Counted from the stretch's first letter, positions 20,897-29,785 are shown. The stretch: 64,000 nt of DNA from Azospirillum sp. TSH64 (GCF_003116035.1 NZ_LGQW01000015.1:392763-456762); one strand, 5' to 3'. The notes: generated by a model not told the origin, from the sequence alone. Program-made: numbers and translations.

Positions 20897-21796
20897 ATGG
20901 CGAACGAACCGAAGAAACCCCTGCTCGCGATCGCCGGCCTGACCCGCCGTTTCGGTGGGCTGACCGCGGTCAACGGCCTGTCGCTGACGGTGGGGCAGGG
21001 CGAACTGGTCAGCGTCATCGGCCCGAACGGCGCCGGCAAGACCACCCTGTTCAACCTGATCTCCGGGCTCGACGTGCCGGATGCCGGGTCCGTCACCTTC
21101 GAGGGCCGCGACGTCACCGGCCTCTCCGCCGAGCGGCTGGCCGCGCTCGGGCTGGCCCGCAGCTTCCAGCACGGCCGGGTGTTCGGCAATCTCAGCGTGC
21201 TCGACAATGTGCTGGTCGGCGCCCACACCCGGCTGCGCGCGGTGAAGCCGCGGGTTCCGGTGGTGGGACCGCTGGTGGAACTGGCGCTGGCGCTGATCCG
21301 CCCGCCGTCGGTCCGGGCGGAGGAAGAACGGCTGCGCGCCGAGGCGACGGAGATCGTCCGGATGTTCGGCGAGCGGCTGACACCGCGCCTCGACAAGCCG
21401 GCGCACAGCCTGTCCTACGCCAACCGCCGCCGGGTGGAGATCGCCCGCGCGCTGGCCCTGCATCCCCGCCTGCTGTTGCTGGACGAGCCGACCGCCGGCA
21501 TGAACCCGACCGAGACGGCGGAGATGCTGGAGATCATCCGCGGCCTGAAGGCGCGCGGACTGACCATCTTGCTGATCGAGCACAAGCTGGATCTGGTGAT
21601 GCAGTTGTCCGACCGGGTGGTGGTGATGGACCATGGCGCCCGCATCGCCGAGGGGTTGCCTGCCGCCGTCGCCAACGATCCGGCGGTGATCGAGGCCTAT
21701 CTCGGCCACAAGGCGGTGGGTGCCGCGAATCAGGATGCGGGCCAGGATGCGGGCCGGGGCAGGGACGCCACCGTCCCGGTCCGGATCGCGCATTGA
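20897..21796 (+). CDS. HAAT ABC transporter ATP-binding protein LivG type
   Basis: ATPase of 299 residues, longer than the usual 250-260 because of an insert around 115-145 and a C-terminal tail. Walker A is GPNGAGKTT and Walker B is LLLLDEPTAGM. The ABC signature position reads HSLSYANRRRVEIARAL, where the consensus glycine is Ala and the Gln is Arg, so it departs from LSGGQ. The LivG-specific Q-loop stretch is LARSFQHGRVFGNLSVLDN. The stop overlaps the intergenic start region of livF. It pairs with the next gene as an asymmetric ATPase dimer. Confidence 0.93.
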   Translation: MANEPKKPLLAIAGLTRRFGGLTAVNGLSLTVGQGELVSVIGPNGAGKTTLFNLISGLDVPDAGSVTFEGRDVTGLSAERLAALGLARSFQHGRVFGNLSVLDNVLVGAHTRLRAVKPRVPVVGPLVELALALIRPPSVRAEEERLRAEATEIVRMFGERLTPRLDKPAHSLSYANRRRVEIARALALHPRLLLLDEPTAGMNPTETAEMLEIIRGLKARGLTILLIEHKLDLVMQLSDRVVVMDHGARIAEGLPAAVANDPAVIEAYLGHKAVGAANQDAGQDAGRGRDATVPVRIAH

Positions 21797-21810
21797 GGGG
21801 GACCGGCGGA

Positions 21811-22539
21811 ATGACCGACGCCTTGCTGCGGCTCGACCGCGTGAACAGCTTCTACGGGCCGGTGCAGGTCCATTTCGACCTGTCGCTGGAGGTGCCGCGC
21901 GGGCAGATCGTCTGCCTGCTGGGCGGCAACGCCAGCGGCAAATCCACCACGATGAAGATCATCCTGGGGCTGCTGAAGCCGCGCTCCGGGCAGGTGGTGT
22001 TCGACGGGCAGCCGCTGACCGGCCTGACCACGCCGCAGATCGTCCGGCGCGGCATCGGCTCGGTGCCCGAATCCCGCCGCCTGTTCGGCACCATGACGGT
22101 GCGCGAGAATGTGCTGATGGGCGCCTACACCCGCAGCGACGCGCACACGGTGGCGGAGGATTACGACGGCGTCCTCGACCTGTTCCCCAGGCTGCGCGAA
22201 CGCCATGCCCAGCAGGCCGGCACCCTGTCGGGCGGGGAGCAGCAGATGGTGGCGATGGCCCGCGCCCTGATGGGCCGTCCGCGGCTGATCGTGATGGACG
22301 AGCCGACGATGGGCCTGTCGCCCTTGCATGTCGACCGCGTGCTGGAGATGATCCAGACCATCAACCGGCAGGGCGTGAGCATCTTCATGGTGGAACAGAA
22401 CGCCAGCCTCGCGCTGCAGATCGCCCATCGCGGCTATGTGCTGCAGACCGGACGCATCGTGCTGTCCGGCCCGGCCGCCGACCTCGCCCGCGACCCGCAG
22501 ATTCGCGACGCCTATCTGGGCGGTGCCCAGGCAGCCTGA
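21811..22539 (+). CDS. HAAT ABC transporter ATP-binding protein LivF type
   Basis: ATPase of 242 residues. Walker A is slightly unusual, LGGNASGKSTT; the signature TLSGGEQQMVAMARAL is canonical, Walker B is LIVMDEPTMGLSP, and the LivF hallmark VPESRRLFGTMTVREN is present. ATG at 21811 is preferred because GGCGGA precedes it; a TTG at 21793 overlapping the previous stop is less likely. It completes the importer of block B. Confidence 0.94.
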   Translation: MTDALLRLDRVNSFYGPVQVHFDLSLEVPRGQIVCLLGGNASGKSTTMKIILGLLKPRSGQVVFDGQPLTGLTTPQIVRRGIGSVPESRRLFGTMTVRENVLMGAYTRSDAHTVAEDYDGVLDLFPRLRERHAQQAGTLSGGEQQMVAMARALMGRPRLIVMDEPTMGLSPLHVDRVLEMIQTINRQGVSIFMVEQNASLALQIAHRGYVLQTGRIVLSGPAADLARDPQIRDAYLGGAQAA

Positions 22540-22582
22540 CGCAGCCCGCCTGACGCAGCATTTCCGACAGGACCCTCTTCCG

Positions 22583-24040
22583 ATGACCAAGGACAACCCC
22601 GCCGTGCCTTCCACCGTTGCAGACCCCGGCCCCCGTTCGCTGGAGGAGCTGGAGGCGCGGCTCGCCCGCGATCTCGACCTGCTCACCCTGCCGCCGGCCG
22701 ACTGGGTGCCGGCACGGGACGGTGTGCTCGACGTCGCCATCGTCGGCGCCGGCATGGCCGGGCTGACCGCCGCCTTCGCCCTGCGCAAGGTCGGCATCTC
22801 CAACGTCCGGCTGTTCGACCGGGCGCCTGCCGGCCGCGAGGGGCCATGGGGGACCTATGCCCGCATGGAGACCCTGCGGTCGCCCAAGACGCTGACCGGT
22901 CCGGCGCTGGGCTTCGCCAACCTGACCTTCCGCGCCTGGTATGAGGCGCAGTTTGGCCGCACCGCCTGGGATGCGCTGTTCCGCATCCCGCGTCTGCAAT
23001 GGCTGGACTACCTGACCTGGTACCGCCGCGTCACCGGCGCGCCGGTGCGGAACGACACCGCCTTGACGGCGATCTCCGGCGACGCCGACGGCGTGACCCT
23101 CGACCTCGACGGTCCGGAGGGGCGGCAGCGGGTGCGGGCGCGCCGGGTGATCCTGGCGAACGGGCGCGACGGTCTGGGCGGCCCCTTCGTCCCGGCCTTC
23201 TGGAAGGCGGTGGACAAGCGGTTCTGGAGCCATGCCCATGAGCCCATCGACTTCGATGGCCTGAAGGGCAGGACGGTGGCGGTGCTCGGTGCCGGCGCCG
23301 GCGCGGTGGACAATGCGGCGGAGGCGCTGGAGCGGGGCGCCGCCAAGGTCTACATGCTGATCCGCCGGGCGGAGCTGCCGCGCATCAACAAGAGCCTGGG
23401 CGCCGGCCATCCCGGCATCGTGCTGGGCTTCCACACCCTGTCGGACGAGCGGCGCTGGGCCTACAACCAGTACATCGCCGACACCGGCGTGCCGGCGCCG
23501 CACAATTCCATGCTGCGCTGCTCGCGCCATCCCAACTTCTCGCTGCTGACCGGCTGCGCCGTCGAGGCGGCGGAGGCCGAGGGCGGCCGTCTGGTCCTGC
23601 GCACCGGACGCGGCACGGTGACGGTCGACCACGTCATCCTCGCCACCGGCTTTGCGCTGGATTGGGAACAGCGGCCGGAGCTGGCGGAAATCGCCCGCCA
23701 TACGCTGCTGTGGCGCGACCGCTATGTCCTTCCCGGCCATGAGGCCGGCGAATTCGCCCAGCATCCCTATCTCGGCGCCGATTTCGAGTTCCTCGAGCGC
23801 ACCCCCGGCGAGGCGCCCTGGCTGAACCGCATCCATGCCTTCAACTACGCCGCGGTGCTGAGCCACGGCAAGGTGACCGGCGACATCCCCGGCATCAGCG
23901 CCGGGGCGGAGCGTCTGGCCGACAGCATCACCGCGGCGCTGTTCACCGAGGATTACGATGAGCACTGGCAGCGGCTGATCGAATTCGAGACGCCGGAACT
24001 GCTGGGCGACGAATGGACCGAAGCGGAGGATTTCCAATGA
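22583..24040 (+). CDS. FAD/NAD(P)-dependent oxidoreductase, flavin-monooxygenase-like
   Basis: Two-dinucleotide flavoprotein of 485 residues. The FAD Rossmann motif VAIVGAGMAGLTAAFALRKV lies at about 52-71 and the NAD(P) motif VAVLGAGAGAVDNAAEAL at about 233-250. After them come VILATGFALDWEQ and a C-terminal region. The usual flavin-containing monooxygenase fingerprint FxGxxxHxxxY is not obvious, so an FMO reaction is only suggested. It overlaps the next gene (ATGA) and follows the importer, so it probably oxidises the imported compound in the cytoplasm. Confidence 0.83.
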   Translation: MTKDNPAVPSTVADPGPRSLEELEARLARDLDLLTLPPADWVPARDGVLDVAIVGAGMAGLTAAFALRKVGISNVRLFDRAPAGREGPWGTYARMETLRSPKTLTGPALGFANLTFRAWYEAQFGRTAWDALFRIPRLQWLDYLTWYRRVTGAPVRNDTALTAISGDADGVTLDLDGPEGRQRVRARRVILANGRDGLGGPFVPAFWKAVDKRFWSHAHEPIDFDGLKGRTVAVLGAGAGAVDNAAEALERGAAKVYMLIRRAELPRINKSLGAGHPGIVLGFHTLSDERRWAYNQYIADTGVPAPHNSMLRCSRHPNFSLLTGCAVEAAEAEGGRLVLRTGRGTVTVDHVILATGFALDWEQRPELAEIARHTLLWRDRYVLPGHEAGEFAQHPYLGADFEFLERTPGEAPWLNRIHAFNYAAVLSHGKVTGDIPGISAGAERLADSITAALFTEDYDEHWQRLIEFETPELLGDEWTEAEDFQ

Positions 24041-25152
24041 CCGCCACCAGCAGCGCCACCGGTGGCGAAATCGCCCCGGTCGCCCCCGACCTGATCGACC
24101 GGCTGGCCGGCCTGTCCGACGCCTCCCCGCTGCTGGCCCTGCGCGCCCGACGGGCGGAGATCCGCACCCGCACCCAGGCGGCGCACGATGCCCTGCTGGC
24201 GCCGCGGCGGCCCGGCCTGTTTCCGGCCGCCGAGCGCGCCGCGGTGGCGGAACGCATTGCGGCGCTGGCCGGCAACGACGCGCTCGCCGCCCATTACCGA
24301 GGGCTCGCCGCCGGCGCCGACGCCCACCCGGCCCTGGTCACCCATGCGGAGCGGGTCACCCGGTCCCCGCGCGACTCCCGGCCGGAGCATCTGGGCGCGC
24401 TGGAGGCGGCGGGGCTGGACGCGCACGGCATCGTCGCGCTGTCGCAGCTGATCGCGCTGGTGAACTTTCAGGTCCGCCTGCTGGCCGGTCTGCGGGCGCT
24501 GGCTGGGGGTGCGGCGGGGGATGCGGCAGGGGATGCGGCGGAACCGCCGTCCGGCCCGCTGCCCGCCGGGGCACCGGTGCCGGTCGATGCGGACATCGGC
24601 TTCACCACCGACGTGCTGGACTGGAAGCCCTGGCTGCCCCCCGTGGTGCTGGAGGATGCGACGGAGGAGCAGCAGCTCGCCCTGGCGGTGACGCCGTCCA
24701 ACATCGCCATCGGCGCCTATTCGCTGGTGCTGGCGCATGAGCCGGAATCGCTTCTGCACCGCACGCCGCTGTTCAACGGCATCATGTACGCCCCGCGCGG
24801 CTTGGCCCGGGCCGAGCGCGAGTTCGCGACCGCCGTGGAATCGGTGCTGAACGGCTGTGTCTATTGCGCCTCCGTCCACGCCCGCCGCTTCGTCGAGCTG
24901 ACCGGGGGCAGGGACGCGGTCGATCTGCTGTTCGCGCAGGGGATTTCCGGCCAGGACGATCCGCGCCGGCAGGCCATCGCCCAGGCCGCCGCCCGCCTGA
25001 CCGTCACGCCGGCCGCCCTGGCGGAGGAGGATGTCGCAACGCTTCGCCGGGCCGGGGTGGAGGACGGCGAGATCCTGGATCTCGTCCTGGCGGTCGCGAT
25101 CTTCGCCTGGGCCAACCGCCTGATGCTGAGCCTGGGCGAGGCCGTGCGCTGA
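24037..25152 (+). CDS. CMD/AhpD-like alkylhydroperoxidase-domain fusion protein
   Basis: Protein of 371 residues with two carboxymuconolactone-decarboxylase-like halves. The N-terminal half (about 1-160) matches the pattern of the CMD-domain family named after Avi_7170 and lacks a CxxC. A low-complexity Gly/Ala linker (about 155-180) follows. The C-terminal half (about 185-371) resembles the Avi_7169 alkylhydroperoxidase-domain family and carries the AhpD catalytic motif NGCVYCASVHARR (CxxC plus His, about residues 278-290). The two families are usually separate genes, so this is a fusion. It may detoxify peroxides or quench a reactive product of the neighbouring oxidase. Family names are from memory and should be checked. 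Confidence 0.8.
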   Translation: MTATSSATGGEIAPVAPDLIDRLAGLSDASPLLALRARRAEIRTRTQAAHDALLAPRRPGLFPAAERAAVAERIAALAGNDALAAHYRGLAAGADAHPALVTHAERVTRSPRDSRPEHLGALEAAGLDAHGIVALSQLIALVNFQVRLLAGLRALAGGAAGDAAGDAAEPPSGPLPAGAPVPVDADIGFTTDVLDWKPWLPPVVLEDATEEQQLALAVTPSNIAIGAYSLVLAHEPESLLHRTPLFNGIMYAPRGLARAEREFATAVESVLNGCVYCASVHARRFVELTGGRDAVDLLFAQGISGQDDPRRQAIAQAAARLTVTPAALAEEDVATLRRAGVEDGEILDLVLAVAIFAWANRLMLSLGEAVR

Positions 25153-25172
25153 ACGGCGTCCCGGCCGGACCG

Positions 25173-25204
25173 GAAGGCCTGTCCGCAGCGGCGGTCAGGC
25201 CTTT
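25173..25204. terminator. Hairpin between convergent genes
   Basis: Inverted repeat AAGGCCTG (25174-25181) and CAGGCCTT (25196-25203) with a short T-run on the plus side. It lies between the CMD/AhpD gene and the converging parB-like gene, whose stop codon is partly inside the right arm. It is a possible bidirectional terminator; the T-tract is weak. Confidence 0.45.
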
Positions 25205-26001
25205 CCGTTCTCGGCGCCACTCTCTGCCCCGCTCTCGGCCCCATCCTCACTCCCGCCTGCGAGCAGCATGTCGATCCTGTCGCGCAGGGCCAGCAGCGCC
25301 GAGCGGTCCTTCTCCGCCAGAGCCGGCGCCGTGTCGATCCGGTCCAGCTGGCGGACGCAGCGCCGCACCGCCGACAAGGCGCGCGGCACTGCCGGCAGCG
25401 CCTCGCGCCGCAGCTGCCGGGCTTGGCGCACGGTGAGCGCTCCGCCCGCCGCCTGCCGCCACAGCTCCGCCTGCGCCGACGCGTCGCGCACCCGCGCGAT
25501 CTCCACCAGCAGCGAGCGCGACACCACCCGCCGCGCCTGCGGGTATTCCGCCTTGATCCAGTCCGGCAGCCGGTTCAGGCCCAGCATGTCGCCGATCCAG
25601 CTCGTGCTGCGCCCGACCAGCCGGGCCAGCGCTTCGCGTCCCCAGCCCCGCTCCACCAGCCGCTGGAGCGCTTCAGCCAGCTCCAGCGCGTCCAGCCCCT
25701 GGCGCTGCATGTTCTCCACCAGCGACAGCACCGCAGCGCCTTCGTTGGTCACCGGCACCGCCGGCACGCCGGCCCGGCCCAGCGCCTGCATCGCGCGCAG
25801 CCGCCTCGCACCGGCCAGCAGCTCGTAACGCCCATTCCCCAGCGGACGGACCATGATGGGCTGCAACAGCCCGACCTCCTCGATGGATCGGGCGAGCGAA
25901 TCCAGCCCGTCGTCGTCGATGCGGCGGCGGGCATGGCTGTCGGGCACGGCGATGGCGGCGACGGCAATGCACGCGGCGTCGCCCATGGCGGCAAGGCTCA
26001 T
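25195..26001 (-). CDS. ParB/RepB-like DNA-binding protein (orphan)
   Basis: ParB-superfamily protein of about 268 residues. It has the N-terminal ParB/Srx nucleotide-binding domain with GARRLRAMQALGR and VENMQRQ (the GERRxRA and ENxQR CTP-binding motifs, about residues 63-95). A helix-turn-helix region follows (REALARLVGRSTSWIGDML, about 115-133), with a short C-terminus rich in repeats of GAESGAE. ATG at 26001 has AGGAG about ten bases upstream. There is no parA, parS-like cluster or replication gene nearby, so plasmid partition is not supported. A gene-regulatory or Noc-like role is possible. Confidence 0.85.
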   Translation of the reverse strand: MSLAAMGDAACIAVAAIAVPDSHARRRIDDDGLDSLARSIEEVGLLQPIMVRPLGNGRYELLAGARRLRAMQALGRAGVPAVPVTNEGAAVLSLVENMQRQGLDALELAEALQRLVERGWGREALARLVGRSTSWIGDMLGLNRLPDWIKAEYPQARRVVSRSLLVEIARVRDASAQAELWRQAAGGALTVRQARQLRREALPAVPRALSAVRRCVRQLDRIDTAPALAEKDRSALLALRDRIDMLLAGGSEDGAESGAESGAENGKA

Positions 26002-26173
26002 GGCACACGAACTCCTGGGGCGGGCAGGGAGGGGTCGGGGACTTTGCGGGCGTTGCTGGCCCGCTGGTGCCGACGACACTGCCGTCGCTCAGGCATATTG
26101 TCAATGTAAAGGAAAAAATCCCTTGGAGTGGCGACCCTGACGTTTATGCCGGGGCCCTGAGCCTGCCGTTTCC

Positions 26174-27601
26174 TCACCCGGCCCGCACATAGGCGGTCTT
26201 GACGGAGGTGTAGAACTCCACCGCATAACGGCCCTGTTCGCGCGGGCCATGGCTGGAGCCCTTGCGGCCGCCGAACGGGACATGGAAGTCCAGGCCGGCG
26301 GTCGGCAGATTGACCATGACCAGCCCAGCCGCGGAGTTGGCGCGGAAATGGGTCGCATGTTTCAGCGAACCGGTGCAGATGCCCGACGACAGGCCGAAGG
26401 GGGTGTCGTTCGCCACGCTGAGCGCCTCGTCGTAATCCCGGACGCGGATGACGCCGGCGACCGGCCCGAACACCTCCTCGCGGTTGATGCGCATGGCGTT
26501 GGTGGTTTCGGTGAACAGGCACGGCGAAAGATAGAAGCCGGGCGTTTCCCTGGTCAACCGCTGCCCGCCGCACTGCCGCCGCGCCCCCTCCTGCTCGGCA
26601 ATGGCGATGTAGGACAGGTCCTGCTCCAGCTGCCGGCTGTCCACCACCGGTCCGATCTCGGTTCCCGGCTTCAGCGCATGACCGACCGCGAGCCGCTCCA
26701 GCCGTTCCGTCACCGCGGCGACGAACCGGTCATGGATGCCTTCGGTGACGACAAGGCGGGACGAGGCGGTGCAGCGCTGGCCGGTCTGGAAGAAGGACCC
26801 GTTCACCGCGGCATCGACGGCGATGTCGAGGTCGGCGTCATCCAGCACGACCATCGGGTTCTTGCCACCCATCTCGAGCTGGCATCGGATCATCCGGCCG
26901 ACGGCCCGCTGCGCCACCCGGCGTCCGGTGGCGACCGAGCCGGTGAAGGTCACGGCATCCACCCCGTCGACCAGGGCGTCGCCGATCAGCGACCCCGGGC
27001 CCATGACGAGATTGAACACGCCGGCTGGCACGCCTGCGCGCGCGACGATCTCGGCCAGCGCCCAGGCCGATCCGGGAACGAGTTCGGCGGGCTTAAAAAC
27101 CACGCAGTTGCCGTAGGCGAGCGCCGGGGCGATCTTCCAGGCCGGAATGGCCATCGGGAAGTTCCACGGCGTGATGATGCCGATCACGCCCACCGGCTCG
27201 CGCAGGATGTCGACCTCGACCCCCGGCCGCGTGGACGCGACCTTCTCGCCGGGGATGCGCAGGGCCTCGCCGGCAAAGAATTTGAAGACCTGGGCGGTGC
27301 GGACCACTTCGGCGATGCCGTCCGCCAGGATCTTCCCTTCTTCCCGCGACAGCAGGGTTCCAAGCTCCTCCTTGCGCGCGAGCAGTTCGCTGCCGACGGC
27401 ATCGAGGATATCGGCGCGCTGCTGGGGGGTGCTGCGCGCCCAGGCCGGAAAGGCGGCCCTTGCGGCCTGGGCCGCCTCCGCCACCATGCCGCCGTCGGCG
27501 ACGGCATAGCTGCCGACGATGTCGGTGGTGTCGGACGGATTGACGTTGTCGATGCCGTCGCCGCCGGCCACCCAGCGGCCGGCGATGTGGTTGTGTTTCA
27601 T
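26174..27601 (-). CDS. NAD(P)-dependent aldehyde dehydrogenase
   Basis: Aldehyde dehydrogenase of 475 residues, close in style to alpha-ketoglutarate semialdehyde and succinate semialdehyde dehydrogenases. It has TPWNFPMAIPAWKIAPAL (about 145), the cofactor loop FTGSVATGRRVA (about 220), the general base Glu in LEMGGKNP (about 245) and the catalytic Cys in FFQTGQRCTASSR (about 278). It oxidises an aldehyde to its acid in the cytoplasm. The start overlaps the stop of a 53-residue ORF (ATGA), and it is the last gene of the minus arm of block D. The aldehyde could be the product of the TPP enzyme upstream, which is inference. Confidence 0.93.
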   Translation of the reverse strand: MKHNHIAGRWVAGGDGIDNVNPSDTTDIVGSYAVADGGMVAEAAQAARAAFPAWARSTPQQRADILDAVGSELLARKEELGTLLSREEGKILADGIAEVVRTAQVFKFFAGEALRIPGEKVASTRPGVEVDILREPVGVIGIITPWNFPMAIPAWKIAPALAYGNCVVFKPAELVPGSAWALAEIVARAGVPAGVFNLVMGPGSLIGDALVDGVDAVTFTGSVATGRRVAQRAVGRMIRCQLEMGGKNPMVVLDDADLDIAVDAAVNGSFFQTGQRCTASSRLVVTEGIHDRFVAAVTERLERLAVGHALKPGTEIGPVVDSRQLEQDLSYIAIAEQEGARRQCGGQRLTRETPGFYLSPCLFTETTNAMRINREEVFGPVAGVIRVRDYDEALSVANDTPFGLSSGICTGSLKHATHFRANSAAGLVMVNLPTAGLDFHVPFGGRKGSSHGPREQGRYAVEFYTSVKTAYVRAG

Positions 27602-27759
27602 GGCTGCGTCTCCTCACCGGCATCCTGGGAGCAGCCGGCATCCGCGGCGGCGCTGTCGGACATCAGCAGGAAGGCGGAGACGGTCCCCATGCCGTCCACC
27701 AGCGGCAGCCTGTCGGCGGGAAGGTCGGTGAGCGCGAGGCAATCGTCGAAGGTCAGCAT
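27598..27759 (-). CDS. Small hypothetical protein coupled to aldehyde dehydrogenase
   Basis: ORF of 53 codons, ATG at 27759, stop overlapping the aldehyde-dehydrogenase start in an ATGA arrangement. The N-terminus MLTFDDCLALTDLPAD resembles small alphaproteobacterial hypotheticals that begin with a similar LTFxDCLAL block. The rest (SAFLLMSDSAAADAG) is not recognised. There is no strong ribosome site. The codon bias is like the neighbours, and the precise overlap argues for a real gene, perhaps a decayed remnant that keeps translational coupling. Confidence 0.5.
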   Translation of the reverse strand: MLTFDDCLALTDLPADRLPLVDGMGTVSAFLLMSDSAAADAGCSQDAGEETQP

Positions 27760-27848
27760 GTCGTGAGGGTCCTGGTCCGCAAGAGGGCGGGACAATTCCG
27801 GTTTATCGGGCCTGATTCTTCGGGCCGGTTTTCCGTGCCGGCCGGCGG

Positions 27849-29546
27849 TCAGGCGCCGCGGGCGCGGTCCGCCTGTTCGCGCAGGCTCGTCACCGTGTGC
27901 GTCGGGCTGATGGCTTCCGGGTCGATGACCAGTTCCAGCAGGGCGAGGCGTCCTGCCGCCATGGCGCGCTCGAAGGCCGGCATGAACTCTTCGGTCCGGG
28001 TGATGCGTTCGGCATGGGCGCCGAAGCTCTGCGCCAGGGTGACGAAGTCGGGATTCTTCAGCTCGGTGCCGCTGACGCGCCGGGGGTATTCGCGCTCCTG
28101 ATGCATGCGGATGGTGCCGAACATGCCGTTGTTGACCAGCACCACCACGATCGCCGCCTCGTACTGCGCGGCGGTCGCGAGTTCCTGCACGCTCATCATG
28201 AAGCAGCCGTCGCCGGCGAAGGCCACCACCGGGCGCTCCGGATGCAGCAGCTTCGCCGCGATTGCCGCGGGGATGCCATAGCCCATCGAACCGGAGGTCG
28301 GCGCCAGCATGGTGCGGAATCGGCGGTAGCGGTGGAAGCGGTTCGGCCAGATGGCGAAATTGCCGGCGCCGTTGGTGACGATGGTGTCCGGCGGCAGGGT
28401 GTCGCGCAGCCAGCCCATGATCTCGCCCATCTGCAGCGGGCCGGGGATGGACGGCGGATCGGTCCAGGCGAGATAGGCGTCGTGGATGGCCTTGGTGCGT
28501 TCCCGGAGCCGTTCCGGGTTCCGGCGGGAGGCCGGCGGTGCCAGTGCGGCGAGCGCCCTGGCGGTCGTGCGCATGCCGGCATTGATGGCGAGCGCCGGCT
28601 GGTAGACGCGGCCCAGCTCCTCGACCCCGGCATGGACATGCACCAGGGTCTGGCGCGGGCATGGGATGTCGAGCAGCGTGTAGCCGCCGGTCGTCGCCTC
28701 TCCCAGCCGCGGACCGACGACGAGCAGCAGGTCGGCCTCCCGGACGGTCCTGGCCAGGGCGGGGTTGACGCCGAGGCCGAGATCGCCGGCATAGTTGGGA
28801 TGGGCGTTGTCGAACAGATCCTGCGAGCGGAAGGACACGCCGACCGGCAGGTCCCATGCTTCGGCGAAGCGGCGGATGTCGTCGCAGGCCTCCGCGGTCC
28901 AGCCGCCGCCGCCGACCAGCAGGAGCGGCCTCTCGGCAGCACACAGAAGCCGCTCCAGCTCCGCCAGATCCTCCGGCCGCAGGCCGGGCTCGACCGGGCG
29001 ATAGGGTGCGGCCGGGCGGGGGGCCGCCCGTTCGACAAGCATGTCCTCCGGAAGGGCAAGCACCACCGGTCCCGGACGGCCGGACGTTGCCGTGTAGAAG
29101 GCGCGGCCGACCATCTCGGGGATGCGGCCGGCCTCGTCGATCTGCGCCACCCATTTGCTGAGCGGGCCGTACATGCGGCGGTAATCGACCTCCTGGAAGG
29201 CCTCGCGCTCCTGCGCGCTCCGTTCGATCTGGCCGATGAAGAGGATCATCGGCGTGGAATCCTGGTGCGCGATGTGGACGCCGTGGCTGGCGTTGGTGGC
29301 GCCCGGTCCGCGGGTGACGAAGCAGATGCCGGGGCGGCCGGTGCATTTGCCGTAGGCTTCGGCCATCATCGCCGCTCCGCCCTCGTGCCGGCAGATGGTG
29401 ACCGCGATCTCCGGGGCATCGACCAGCGCATCGAGCACGGCGAGGTAGCTTTCGCCCGGCACGCAGAAAATCCGGTCGACCCCGTTCAGGCGCAGCATGT
29501 CGACCAGAAGGCGCCCACCGGTGGCCGGGGCGGATCCGTTGTTCAT
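27849..29546 (-). CDS. Thiamine-pyrophosphate enzyme, acetolactate synthase/decarboxylase-like
   Basis: TPP-dependent enzyme of about 565 residues with the three-domain layout of acetolactate synthase and related 2-oxo-acid decarboxylases. The catalytic Glu is in ICRHEGGAAMMAEAYG (about residue 51). The TPP/Mg motif GDGCFMMSVQELATAA runs to VLVNN (about 440-470). It cleaves or ligates a 2-oxo acid. No small regulatory subunit is present, and the setting (racemase-like enolase, aldehyde dehydrogenase) resembles a decarboxylase role more than valine biosynthesis. ATG at 29546 is used because AAAGGA lies seven bases upstream; ATG at 29555 is the alternative. Confidence 0.87.
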   Translation of the reverse strand: MNNGSAPATGGRLLVDMLRLNGVDRIFCVPGESYLAVLDALVDAPEIAVTICRHEGGAAMMAEAYGKCTGRPGICFVTRGPGATNASHGVHIAHQDSTPMILFIGQIERSAQEREAFQEVDYRRMYGPLSKWVAQIDEAGRIPEMVGRAFYTATSGRPGPVVLALPEDMLVERAAPRPAAPYRPVEPGLRPEDLAELERLLCAAERPLLLVGGGGWTAEACDDIRRFAEAWDLPVGVSFRSQDLFDNAHPNYAGDLGLGVNPALARTVREADLLLVVGPRLGEATTGGYTLLDIPCPRQTLVHVHAGVEELGRVYQPALAINAGMRTTARALAALAPPASRRNPERLRERTKAIHDAYLAWTDPPSIPGPLQMGEIMGWLRDTLPPDTIVTNGAGNFAIWPNRFHRYRRFRTMLAPTSGSMGYGIPAAIAAKLLHPERPVVAFAGDGCFMMSVQELATAAQYEAAIVVVLVNNGMFGTIRMHQEREYPRRVSGTELKNPDFVTLAQSFGAHAERITRTEEFMPAFERAMAAGRLALLELVIDPEAISPTHTVTSLREQADRARGA

Positions 29547-29669
29547 CGAGATCATCCTTTCCAGTGCGTCGGCAAGGCGGCGGTCCGTCGCCTTGCCTTG
29601 CGGACGCACGACTCCCGTCGCTCCGGCCGTCGGCCGAAGCGTCGCTTCACGTCAGCGATGTGCGGTGGT

Positions 29670-29713
29670 TTAGAGTCTGTCTGATGCTTATTGAAGCATC
29701 AGACAGACTCTAA
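29670..29713. repeat. Perfect 20-base inverted repeat (hairpin element 1)
   Basis: Arms TTAGAGTCTGTCTGATGCTT (29670-29689) and its exact complement (29694-29713) around the loop ATTG. No T-tract follows on either strand, so it is not a standard terminator. It lies between the tautomerase and TPP genes. Its sequence is related to the hairpin at 42942-42996. Confidence 0.9.
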
Positions 29714-29727
29714 GCTTCTGGTGTTCC

Positions 29728-29770
29728 GTGTGATTCACGCTTCAAGCGATTCCGCTTGAACCGATCACAC
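29728..29770. repeat. Second imperfect hairpin beside element 1
   Basis: Two nested stems: GTGTGAT (29728-29734) with ATCACAC (29764-29770), and TTCAAGCG (29741-29748) with CGCTTGAA (29753-29760). It sits 14 bases from element 1 in the same 239-base gene-free gap (29547-29785). No ORF or promoter is recognised in that gap. Confidence 0.75.
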
Positions 29771-29785
29771 TCCAGGGCCGGCGCG

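Noticed and set aside
27849..29546. Calling the TPP enzyme a benzoylformate decarboxylase because of the racemase-like neighbour
   Set aside because: Sequence style is closer to acetolactate synthase (RHEGGAAMMAEAYG, GPGATNASHG), and no mandelate dehydrogenase is present, so only a general TPP-enzyme call is made.
29670..29770. Paired hairpins as ends of an insertion sequence or MITE
   Set aside because: No transposase, no target-site duplication, and the arms face each other across four bases instead of flanking a body.
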